Shown here piece by piece: positions 27,273 to 35,077 of a stretch of DNA of 64,000 nt (positions within the stretch are counted from its first letter, which is position 1; each line of letters starts with the position of its first letter). Position numbers and translations under genes: made by a program. Below the pieces are notes generated by a model that did not search any database, was not told the origin of the DNA, and was given only the letters and a program-made list of their open reading frames with translations. Source of the DNA: DATFFO01 sp963772815 (lineage in GTDB: Bacteria; Actinomycetota; Acidimicrobiia; Spongiisociales; ZC4RG35); NCBI GenBank assembly GCA_963772815.1, contig CAVYYV010000007.1:55889-119888 (forward strand), written 5' to 3'.

Positions 27273-28555
27273 CCCGCCGCATTACAGCCGCGATGGTGGG
27301 GCTGGCAGCGATAAGCGTGATTCTCCTCGGACTGCCCCTGTCCATCGCCATCCGGAACACGACCCGCGACGAAATCCTGATGCAGTTGCAGAGCGAAGCG
27401 GCCAAGGCCGCATTGTCGGTATCGATCGATTCGATGGGCGGCTCGGACCCCATCGAGTTTCCACCTTTGAACCCTGGAACCTCAGTCGGGGTGTATGACC
27501 TGACCGGGGGCCTCGTGGCCGGCCAGGGACCAGGCTCGGCCGACACGTTGACCAACAATGCCCTTCAGGGAACGGCCTCCGATCGGGTCACGGCCGATGT
27601 CCTGGCCGTGGCCATTCCTCTCACGTCCAATGAGCAGGTGTACGGAGCCATCAGAGCCGCCGTGCCCGCCAGCCTGGTGACCCAACAGGCAGCGCCGAGA
27701 TGGCTCGAGTTAGCGGGACTTGCCGTGGCGGCCCTGCTCATAGCGACCGGCGTCGCCACACTCATCGGCCGCAGGCTGGCGCGACCAATGAAGAGCCTCA
27801 CCAACGCTGTGGTGGCATTGGGAAGCGGACAATTCGAGCTCCGGATCGATAAGACCGGAGTTGCAGAGATCGATGAAGCCACCGACGCCTTGAACGGCAC
27901 CGCCGAACGCATCGGTGATTTGCTAAATCGAGAACGCTCCTTCAGCGCCGACGTGTCTCACCAACTCAAAACGCCCCTGACGGCCTTGAAGCTCGATCTT
28001 GAGGCTGCCAGGGTGCAGGGTCACGACGAGCTAGCCAGCACCGCCATGGCCGAGGTGAGCCGAATCGAGGCGACGATCCAGGATCTCCTGGTCCTGGCCC
28101 GCGACACCAACCGCGCTCAGGCCCGAGGAAATCCCCGATCCGAAGCAGAGGCGGCCGAGCAGCGATGGCACGGCCCCCTCGCCGAGAGAGGAAGGCCGCT
28201 TCGGGTGACTCTCCACGACGACTTCCCAGAGGTAACGCCTGTCTCATCAGCCGCCATCCGTCAGATCCTCGACGTGCTGATAGACAACGCTCTAGTACAC
28301 GGGGCAGGTGAAGTCACGATCGAAGGGCGCACCTTGACCGGCGGCGCATCGCTCGACGTGATCGACCAGGGGTCAGGCATAGATCCCAAGCTGGATGTGT
28401 TCCAAAGGCGGTCAGGGGGCTCAGGCTCGATCGGATTGGCGCTCGCCCGTACCCTGGCCGAAGCGGAAGGAGCCCGTCTGCTCCTGGTTACAAACGCGGG
28501 CGGACCCACCCGATTCCGCCTGGTTATGCCCGTACAGCCGCTGGAGGCTCCCTGA
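27269..28555 (+). CDS. Sensor histidine kinase
   Basis: 428 aa overlapping the regulator stop (ATGA). It has an N-terminal helix (MVGLAAISVILLGLPLSIAI), an extracytoplasmic domain of about 110 residues, a second helix (WLELAGLAVAALLIATGVATLI), HAMP, and HisKA with SFSADVSHQLKTPLTALKLDLE. The ATPase domain has the N-box LDVLIDNALVHGAG and a GxG region DQGSGIDPKLDVFQRRSGGSGSIGLALARTLAEAEGARL. The F-box is shortened compared with typical EnvZ-type kinases. Sensing is presumably extracytoplasmic. Confidence 0.9.
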   Translation: MTRRITAAMVGLAAISVILLGLPLSIAIRNTTRDEILMQLQSEAAKAALSVSIDSMGGSDPIEFPPLNPGTSVGVYDLTGGLVAGQGPGSADTLTNNALQGTASDRVTADVLAVAIPLTSNEQVYGAIRAAVPASLVTQQAAPRWLELAGLAVAALLIATGVATLIGRRLARPMKSLTNAVVALGSGQFELRIDKTGVAEIDEATDALNGTAERIGDLLNRERSFSADVSHQLKTPLTALKLDLEAARVQGHDELASTAMAEVSRIEATIQDLLVLARDTNRAQARGNPRSEAEAAEQRWHGPLAERGRPLRVTLHDDFPEVTPVSSAAIRQILDVLIDNALVHGAGEVTIEGRTLTGGASLDVIDQGSGIDPKLDVFQRRSGGSGSIGLALARTLAEAEGARLLLVTNAGGPTRFRLVMPVQPLEAP

Positions 28556-29220
28556 GGTAGCTCGCCCTGGGTTTGGAACCTGGGGGATCCGCAGGCTTCC
28601 AAGAATCTTGGCGTTCCCGGATTGGGTGAACCGCGTTCCGCGCAGCCCTCCGAACCCTTGCAGGACACCTCTTCTTCATCGCCCTAGCACTCGGGGGATG
28701 AAGAATAGGTTCAAGAATTGGTCGAGATTCTGGGAGGTGAGGCTACTGAATGTGGGGTGGCTGCCGTTGTCGGCTGTGTTGGTGGCGATTTGTGGTGCCC
28801 GACCCGGAGTGGCGGGTGGTGTGGACGCGTTTGTGTGGGCGCCCGCGGCGCTATGAGGCGGCGAGGGTCAGGCGGCTTTGGGCGGGGCTTTGGCCATTCG
28901 GTGCCGGGGCAAGCCGACCTCGTCGAGGAACCCATCGCAGTCGGCGCCAGGGTTCGGGGTCCAGTCGGCGGGGAGGAGGCCCGGACCTCGACGATGCGTT
29001 CGTAGATCGTCACGCCGCCACCCCAAGAGCCGGATAGGGTGATGGCGACCTTATGAGTTGGGGTATTGCCCAGAGGCAGAGACCCGTATCCAACGAAACC
29101 GGTCAACTCCAGCGAGATTCGGTGGCGTCTACTGCACCTGCTGCTTACTTTGCATCCGAGGTCTTGAGTTCAATGTGGAACGTGGCACGGAGATCGCGTG
29201 GAGGGCCCTGGCGTAGATAC
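28556..29220. other. Gene-free, probably decayed accessory sequence
   Basis: Between the kinase and the IS256-family element I see only short frames without family features. The stretch borders an IS on one side and probably represents degraded mobile DNA. Confidence 0.5.
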
Positions 29221-30626
29221 GTCCACGGACGTGGTGTACGGAGGGAACTTGAGGGTCCTTCCATATAGGTGATCACCGCGCCAGCCTCACGAAGCCGTGG
29301 AAGCGACCGTGAGGAGCAACGCGGTGATCAACGACAGGATGGACGTGAACGAGTGGCTGCGCAAGCAGCTGGAAGCGGCGGACCCGGATCTGCTGCGGGA
29401 GATGGTCCGGGCCTTCGCCGAGACGCTGATGTCGGCCGACGCCGACGAGACGTGCGGCGCCCCGTATGGGACGGTGAGCCCGGATCGGGTCAACCGCCGG
29501 AACGGGTATCGGACCCGCCGCTGGGATACCCGGGTCGGCACGATCGACCTGCAGGATCCCGAAGCTGCGGGAGGGCACGTATTTCCCCGATTGGCTCCTC
29601 GACGCCAGGACCAGGGCGGAGCGGGCGTTCGTGGCCGTGCGTGGCAGAAGCCTATGTGCGGGGTGTCTCGACCCGGCGGGTGGAGGGCCTGGTGGAGACG
29701 TTGGGGATCTCCTCGTTGTCGAAGTAGCCAGGTGTCGGAGATCGCCAAAGACCTCGACGAGGTGGTGGACGACTTCCGAAACCGGCCCCTGGACCGGGGC
29801 CCTTACACGTATGTGTGGGCCGACGCCCTCTTCCTCAAAGTCAGAGAGGGTGGCCGAGTGGTCAACGTCGCTTTCTGCACGCCGTGGGGGTCAACGGCGA
29901 CGGACACCGAGAGATCCTCGGCCTCGAGCTATCCACCGCCGAGGACGGCGCCGGCTGGCTTTCCTTCTGGCGGGTCACTGGTCGCCCGGGGCCTCGCAGG
30001 GGTGCAGTTGGTCGATCTCCGACGACCACCGAGGCCTGGTCGAGGCGATCCGGGCCGCCCTGCCGGGAGCGTCATGGCAGAGATGCAGAACGCATTACAT
30101 GCGCAACCTGTTGACCAAAGTGCCCAAGGCCGCCTCCGACATGGTGGCGACCATGGTCCGCACCATCTTCGCCCAACCCGACCCCGACAGGGTGTGGGCC
30201 CAGCATCGGCGGGTCGTCGATCAGCTCGAAGACGCCGGCTTTGTCGACGCCGCCACCCACCTCGACGAGGCAGCTGCCGACTTGTTGGCGTTCACCGGGT
30301 TTCCCAAAGAGCACTGGCGGCAAGATGTGGAGCAATAATCCCCAGGAGCGCCTGAACCGTGAGATACGGCGCCGCACCGACGTAGTCGGGATCTTCCCCA
30401 CCCGAGCCTCAGTCATCCGCCTCGTCGGAGCCGTCATGGCCGAACAAGACGACGAGTGGGCCATCACCCGCCGATACATGAGCCTCGAATCCCTCGCCCA
30501 AGCACGCATCCGCATCCTCGACCAACCCGACCTCGAGAACGAGGAGGTGGCAGCACTAGAAGCAACCGGCTAGAAACAACCCCACAGAGGCCGACGCGGC
30601 ATCACCCATACACCACGTCCCTGGAC
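29221..30626 (+). mobile_element. Decayed IS256-family insertion sequence
   Basis: The ends carry a 19-bp imperfect inverted repeat: GTCCACGGACGTGGTGTAC at 29221-29239 and, as complement, GTCCAGGGACGTGGTGTAT at 30608-30626 (17 of 19 match). They enclose a Mutator/IS256 transposase pseudogene. Total length about 1.4 kb is normal for IS256 elements. I see no matching target duplication in the flanks. Confidence 0.75.
29297..30573 (+). pseudogene. IS256 (Mutator) family transposase with several frameshifts
   Basis: Family blocks appear in order but in changing frames: DVNEWLRKQLEAADPDLLREMVRAFAETLMSADADE and NRRNGYRTRRWDTRVGTIDL; then REGTYFPDWLLDA-like sequence; YVRGVSTRRVEGLVETLGISSLSK; YVWADALFLKVREGGRVVNVA (first Asp); HREILGLELSTAEDGAGWLSFW; ISDDHRGLVEAIRAALPGASWQRCRTHYMRNLL (second Asp); SNNPQERLNREIRRRTDVVGIFP (Glu). 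I count at least five single-base shifts, at about 29552, 29640, 29728, 29870 and 29970. Clearly inactive. Confidence 0.85.
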
Positions 30627-30681
30627 GGGACCCCTGGCGTCAGCCGTGCGGAAAGTAGGAGTGGCAAGGGTTTCAGCGAAC

Positions 30682-30774
30682 TGCGAACACGCCACCAACC
30701 AACCAACCAAGGCGTGTTCGCACTTAGCGGCACGTTGTGTCCGCAGTTCGGCCGCATGGAGCGGCCGAACTGCG
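30682..30774 (+). repeat. Facing IS tips with CCAA spacer, plus hairpin
   Basis: TGCGAACACGCC (30682-30693) and its complement GGCGTGTTCGCA (30711-30722) face each other across 17 bases made of CCAA repeats. The right-hand tip is followed by the 14-bp hairpin seen also at 15635. The left-hand tip is preceded by sequence unlike the hairpin end (GGTTTCAGCGAACTGCG), so it is probably the opposite end of the same IS type. Confidence 0.65.
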
Positions 30775-30929
30775 TTGTTGGCTGCTGGCGGGGAGTATTT
30801 GACGACTGCCCGGGCGAGATCGTTCTCGGTTGCGTGCGGGGGCTCACCGTTGTGGGGCTGTGGGCGCGATGAAGCGCCCTAGGGGGCGCGTTGGTAGTCG
30901 GTGTGTCGGTGAAAGGGGGGAGTGGATGA

Positions 30930-31273
30930 TCAGCCGGGTGGTGATTTGCCGTTGGCCCGGTGACGACTGGTTGGCGACGGGTGGGTTTTGAGGTCTGAGA
31001 TTCGGGTTGCCCGATCGCGTCGGGGGCGGCGAATCCGAATGGTGTCCTTGTCTCGTTGGAAATCGACGAAGTTAGAGACGATGCGTCGGTTGGCTTCGGC
31101 GATTGTGTAAACCAGCCATGATTCGATTTTGGTGGTGGTCAGGAAGCGGGCGTACTCCTCTTCGATGTTGACGAAGCTGCCTTGGAGGTAGCTGTTGGCG
31201 GTTTCAGACAGGTTGCGGCGTCCGTAGCTCTCGTGCCAGGCGTCACTGAATGGGGCGGTTGGCTGGCGTTGAA
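30930..31273 (-). pseudogene. C-terminal remnant of the 15.8-kb IS transposase
   Basis: From 30930 the minus strand encodes the same C-terminus as the copy at 15813 (DAWHESYGRRNLSETANSYL, FVNIEEEYARFLTTTKIESW, VYTIAEANRRIVSNFVDFQR). Homology to that copy stops sharply at about 31273; upstream sequence is unrelated. Only the last ~110 residues remain. Confidence 0.8.
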
Positions 31274-31462
31274 TCAGTTCATCGTGCTCGCCACGGCGCT
31301 GGGCCTCCCCGTGGTCACCTATTGTGCGGATTCTCTGGCGGGCTCGGACCGGGAGCACTCTCTCGAAGCTGGCACCCGACGCGGAGACGCGCGTCATGCA
31401 CTCCGCTCCGAGCCGGAGCTCGAGAGGACCAGCGGCTAGGCCAACCGGCTCGGCTCCCCGGC
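31274..31462. other. Short non-coding gap downstream of nirK
   Basis: I see no gene. The part next to the nirK stop is GC-rich, with an imperfect dyad (GGCTCGGCTCCCCGGCTCAGCC at 31449-31470) that overlaps the nirK stop. Confidence 0.4.
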
Positions 31463-32997
31463 TCAGCCGCCACGCAGGTCCTTCGAGTACGTGACCGGGT
31501 CGTAGACGTCCGGGCGATCTGCACCCTCGACGTGGATGGCGCCGACCATGCCCTTGTGGAGGCGGTAGATGGCGTGGTCCAGGGCGAGGTAGTCGCCCGG
31601 GACCTCGAAGGTTATCTCGACCCCGACCGCACCGCCGGAGGGGATCACTGTTGTCTGCACATCGTGGTTCTGCAGGTCGAAGGACCCCTCCACGTCGACC
31701 GTGTCGAACATCTCGCCGATGACGTGGAAGCTCGACATCAGGTTGGGACCGATGTCGCCCACGAAGAGACGGGCGGTGTCGCCGGTGCTGATGGTGTCGC
31801 CACCGAAGACGCCAATGGCGCGATCTCCGGTCACCGAGTTGGGACGGCCGTTCCACACTACGAAGGTGGGCTCCTCCAGGTTGCCGTAGTCGCTGGAGTA
31901 GCTGAGGTGCCCGGCGTTCTCCAGCTGGCCGGTCGTCATCGACCCACCCCGGTCGGTGTAGAACTCGCTCTGCATCAGGTAGTACTCGTGGTCGACCTGG
32001 GGTAGCCCCCCTCAGGCTCGACCACCACCAGCCCGTACATCCCGTGGGCGATGTGGGTGGGAATGTCGGGAAAGGCGCAGTGGTAGATGTAGATACCCGG
32101 CTTGAGCAGCTTCACCTTCAGCTCGCTCACCGCTCCAGGCGCCGTGTCCAGCCGCACAGAGCCCCCACCGGGGCCGGTGACGGCGTGGAAATCCACGTCG
32201 TGTGGCATCGAGCTGTCCTCCGGGTTGTGCAGGAAGAAATCGACATTGTCGCCCACCCGACCGCGAATCATCGGGCCGGGAATCGCTCCATCGAAGGTCC
32301 AGTAGTCCATCGTCGTGCCCGGCAGCACCTCGGCAACCGTCTCTTTGAGGTGGAAGTGGACCTCATGGTCAACCGGGCCGTCGCGCACCACGAGGTTCTG
32401 ATACTGGCCGTCTTCGTACAGGGCGTAATCGGTGCTGTCCGGCAGCTCGGTGGGGTGCCGCGAGATCTCATCGACTCCGGGAGTCTTTGCGGGGAGCACC
32501 TGGTAGGAGGGCGCCGCGGTGCCTGCTGCCGAGCCCGCCGAGGCCTGGGGCGCACTCGCCCCCGTTACTACGAACGTGCCCTCCATACCCAGGTCGCGGT
32601 GGCCCGGGATGCCGCACCAAAACGCGGTGGTGCCGGTCAACGTCACCCGTTTGGTCACCGACTGGCCCGCGTCCACGCTGATGGTGGTGCCATCGGCCAT
32701 CGTGAGGTCGTGGGTGACGGTCCCGTCGTTGACCACGGTGAGGTCATAGAGGCCAGGTTGGTCGACCTCGATCGTGGACGGATCGAAGGCGAAGTCGACT
32801 GTGTGCACCTCGAGCTCGCCCTGAAATGCCAGGGCGGCAGCCCCGCCCGAACCCGCAGCCGTACCAGTGGGTGTTTCCGCAGCCGCTGCAGACCCGCCCC
32901 GCCCCAGCACTATCCCGAAACCGAGCCCAACAGCCACCAGTAGCAGTGTCGTCAGCGCAACCAGCAACTTCTCGAACATGCCATTCTTCGGTTCCAT
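31463..32997 (-). pseudogene. nirK: Copper nitrite reductase with N-terminal cupredoxin domain, one-base frameshift
   Basis: Secreted or membrane-anchored enzyme reducing nitrite to nitric oxide. It starts at ATG 32997 (ribosome-binding site GAGGAGAG; ATG 33000 is adjacent). An N-terminal helix (LLVALTTLLLVAVGLGFGIV) is followed by a separate type-1 cupredoxin (ligand pattern THDLT ... FWCGIPGHRDLGMEG), then the NirK core. The core shows type-2 His/Asp in MPHDVDFHAV, YHCAFPDIPTHIAHGM (type-1 Cys, His, Met) and, in the second cupredoxin, SSFHVIGEMFD and LDHAIYRLHKG. The frame breaks at a run of six C on the plus strand (32006-32011). Adding one C restores an EPEGGLPQVDHEYYLMQ-like sequence, with all ligands present. 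It is a recent pseudogene or a sequencing error; otherwise intact. Confidence 0.9.
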
Positions 32998-33401
32998 CAT
33001 CTCTCCTCGTCGGTCTCGATTACCGACACCGCGGCGAGTCCGGCAACAAGGGCGTCTCTCGCCTCGATCCAGGTCTGGTGGAGAGCGCACACCTCCTCAC
33101 CGGGGCACGGTCCGTGGCGCAGTACGCAGCGGCCATTGTCGATTGGTCCCTCCATGGTCTCGATGAGCTGCAGCACCGAGATCCCGGCGGCGGGAGCGAC
33201 TAACCGGTAACCGCCCCTCCTACCGGGCTCCGACACCACCCATCCGGCTTGCACCAGCGGGGCCATCACCCTGGCCACGAATGCGGCCGATGTTCCGATC
33301 GCCTCGCCTAGGTCTTGGGCCTTGAGGTTTCCCTCGTTCCCTGCCAAGTGGCGAAGCGCCCGCAAACCGAGATCGGTGCGGCGCTGCAGCTCAAGACGCA
33401 A
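32997..33401 (-). CDS. Rrf2-family transcription regulator, NsrR-like
   Basis: 134 aa from TTG 33401, chosen because AAGGAGAGAGG lies at correct spacing and the protein begins with the family N-terminus (MRLELQRRTDLGLRALRHLA). The winged helix contains KAQDLGEAIGTSAAFVARVMAPLVQAGWV and the wing GRRGGYRLV. Three cysteines, in GRCVLRHGPCPGEEVCALH, are placed as in [Fe-S] Rrf2 sensors such as NsrR. NsrR senses NO, which fits the nitrite reductase gene that overlaps its stop. Autoregulation is likely through the dyad at 33424. Confidence 0.88.
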   Translation of the reverse strand: MRLELQRRTDLGLRALRHLAGNEGNLKAQDLGEAIGTSAAFVARVMAPLVQAGWVVSEPGRRGGYRLVAPAAGISVLQLIETMEGPIDNGRCVLRHGPCPGEEVCALHQTWIEARDALVAGLAAVSVIETDEER

Positions 33402-33423
33402 AGAACCTCTCTCCTTGATTTAT

Positions 33424-33438
33424 CTACTCAAGGAGTAG
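33424..33438 (-). promoter_or_regulatory. Dyad operator upstream of the Rrf2 gene
   Basis: Perfect palindrome CTACTC-AAG-GAGTAG, 23 bases before the TTG start, a usual position for an autoregulated Rrf2 operator. Confidence 0.55.
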
Positions 33439-33461
33439 AGGAAAGAACCGGGGGTGAAGTA

Positions 33462-33475
33462 GGGCCGAAAGTCCC
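33462..33475 (-). promoter_or_regulatory. DevR/DosR box 1
   Basis: GGGCCGAAAGTCCC matches GGGNCNNAAGTCCC at all 11 fixed positions. It lies 61 bases before the Rrf2-nirK start. A weaker second box (GAGGCAGAGGTCCC, two mismatches) follows at 33484-33497, like the paired boxes of DosR promoters. Confidence 0.75.
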
Positions 33476-33497
33476 TAACCAACGAGGCAGAGGTCCC

Positions 33498-33862
33498 TGA
33501 CACGATCCCCGAAACGCCAGGTGCTGAAATCTCCAACCGGGGCTCCACGTCCCCATCAAAAAGCCACACGACTCTCCCGATCGACTCCAAAACCGCTCTA
33601 TGTTCGATGGATCTGAAGGGTCGGGGACGTCGAACCAGGCAGCTCAGACGAACCCCGTTCGGGGCCGAGAGACGAAAGCGCCTCTATCCCCTCTACAACC
33701 CGCTTTGCGACACAAGACGGTGGACCAGAAGCGCCCAGAGAAGAAGAGGGCGCGACCTGGGCGGTCAAAGAAAATTGAGCCGATGGTCCCACGCAGGCGT
33801 GACTCAGTCCTCTTGGCCCGACTTACGGCATAATAGACATTGGGGTTGTATCGGAGGCAGAT
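33498..33862. other. Intergenic region upstream of the devR-like gene
   Basis: I see no convincing gene. A -10-like CATAATAG lies near 33828, and a ribosome-binding site (GGAGG) precedes the GTG at 33863. Confidence 0.4.
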
Positions 33863-34570
33863 GTGACGGTGCTGGTTCCGCTCCTGGCGACTCAGGAGAC
33901 CGAAAGTCCCGGAGATCCCATCCGGGTCGTAGTGGTGGATGATCACGAGCTGGTTCGTCAGGGTCTCAGGGCTCTGGTCGAGCGCCAACCGGATTTCTGC
34001 TTCGTCGACGAGGCGGGTTCCGTGGCGGAAGGCGTTCGACGGGTGGCCTTCGACGAGCCCGACGTCGTCGTGCTGGACTTCTCGCTGAAAGACGGGACTG
34101 GAGCGGAGGCCTGCCGGCAGATGCTCGAGACTTCGCCCGACACCAAGGTGTTGATCCTGACCGGGTATGCGGACGAGCGTGCCCTGGATCAGGCGCGGGA
34201 GGCAGGGGCCAAGGGTTTTCTGCTCAAGAGCGGCGACAATCGCCACCTGATCGAAGCCATTCGTCAGGTGGCCCGTGGAGAGACAGTCTTCGACGGACCT
34301 CCAACTCGACCGGAGTCGACGCGCCCGACCTGGCTGGGACGTCTTACCGACCGGGAGGAGGAGATTCTGTCGCTCATATCAGAGGGTCTGACCAATCGGG
34401 AGATCGCTGATCGTCTCTATCTCGCTGAGAAGACCATCAAGAACTACGTATCTACCCTTCTCACCAAGCTCGGGATGGACCACCGCTCCGGTGCCGCCGC
34501 CCTCTACGCGGACTATCGAGCCAAGGCGCTGGTAAGCCGCCCGCCCAGCGAGTGGCCCAACGGCCGCTGA
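33863..34570 (+). CDS. devR: DevR/DosR-like NarL-family response regulator
   Basis: 235 aa from GTG 33863. The receiver starts IRVVVVDDHELVRQGLRALVE, with phospho-Asp in VVVLDFSLKDGTG, Thr in LILTGY and Lys in GFLLKSGD. The LuxR-type effector LISEGLTNREIADRLYLAEKTIKNYVSTLLTKLGM is strikingly close to the DNA-binding domain of mycobacterial DosR, including the Lys and Asn residues of KTxKNYVS that contact the GGGAC half-site. The 18-residue N-terminal extension is unusual. Ten DosR-type boxes surround this gene over 21 kb, and a DevS-like kinase lies at 50290, so it is very probably the master regulator of this cluster. Confidence 0.88.
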   Translation: MTVLVPLLATQETESPGDPIRVVVVDDHELVRQGLRALVERQPDFCFVDEAGSVAEGVRRVAFDEPDVVVLDFSLKDGTGAEACRQMLETSPDTKVLILTGYADERALDQAREAGAKGFLLKSGDNRHLIEAIRQVARGETVFDGPPTRPESTRPTWLGRLTDREEEILSLISEGLTNREIADRLYLAEKTIKNYVSTLLTKLGMDHRSGAAALYADYRAKALVSRPPSEWPNGR

Positions 34571-34640
34571 CGATCACGGCGAACCGACTGCGATCGTCCG
34601 ACTGGCTTTTGCAGGTCCGCGGCTGCTGAGTAGGAGCGCG

Positions 34641-34768
34641 AATCGAGAGCCTGCAAAGCGAATCCCCTCGACGGCATTAACCGTGTCGAGTGTTGCCGGT
34701 TCCGACGCGCTAGCCGGTTCTCAGCCAGATTCGATCTGGCTCCCGATTCACCTCACAGGCTCTCGAAT
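34641..34768 (-). ncRNA. Candidate structured small RNA next to a DevR box
   Basis: The 260-bp gap between two converging genes has an 11-bp outer stem (TCGAGAGCCTG at 34643-34653 with CAGGCTCTCGA at 34756-34766). It encloses two hairpins: CTCGAC...GTCGAG (34667-34690) and a perfect 8-bp stem AGCCAGAT-TCG-ATCTGGCT (34723-34741). A perfect DevR box at 34802 is positioned to drive transcription leftwards through it. By analogy, mycobacteria have a DosR-induced sRNA (DrrS). The strand and ends are inferred. Confidence 0.35.
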
Positions 34769-34801
34769 TTGAACTCTGCCAGATGGTCGGCGCCACCTGT
34801 A

Positions 34802-34815
34802 GGGTCGAAAGTCCC
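34802..34815 (-). promoter_or_regulatory. DevR/DosR box 2
   Basis: GGGTCGAAAGTCCC matches all 11 fixed positions. No annotated gene starts beside it; it lies between the 3' ends of the devR-like and acyl carrier protein genes and may serve the structured region at 34641-34768. Confidence 0.65.
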
Positions 34816-34831
34816 TATCGAGTGCGCCGAC

Positions 34832-35077
34832 TCAGGCGGAGTGGGCGACCAGGTAGTCGGAGGCTCCGTCGATGGTGATGAACTTGGACCCGTCACGTTG
34901 CGGGATGTCGATTCCGGTGGCCTTGCTTATCGCCAGCATCCAGTTGAGATAGTCCATGGAGTCCAGGTCGAGCTGGTCCGTCAGATCGACTGCGTGGTCG
35001 ACCGTGGACGGTTCGACTTCGGGGGCGATGTCTCCCAGGACCCGGAAGATGATCGCCTTGGCTTGATCTTTGTTCAT
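34832..35077 (-). CDS. Acyl carrier protein
   Basis: 81 aa ACP. The phosphopantetheine serine is in LDLDSMDYLNWMLAISKATG, flanked by the usual four-helix pattern, and the protein is acidic. It is the last gene of a five-gene operon (acetyl-CoA synthetase, E1 alpha, E1 beta, E2, ACP) and overlaps the E2 stop. An ACP encoded with a 2-oxoacid dehydrogenase is uncommon. It could accept acyl groups from E2 or from the ligase, but no partner synthase is nearby. Confidence 0.88.
   Translation of the reverse strand: MNKDQAKAIIFRVLGDIAPEVEPSTVDHAVDLTDQLDLDSMDYLNWMLAISKATGIDIPQRDGSKFITIDGASDYLVAHSA

Noticed and set aside
30930..31856. 308-aa frame beginning upstream of the IS remnant
   Set aside because: Only the last ~110 residues are transposase; the rest is a chance frame, partly opposite nirK.
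33897..33910. AGACCGAAAGTCCC within the devR-like gene
   Set aside because: Two mismatches and inside the coding sequence; kept out of the box count.
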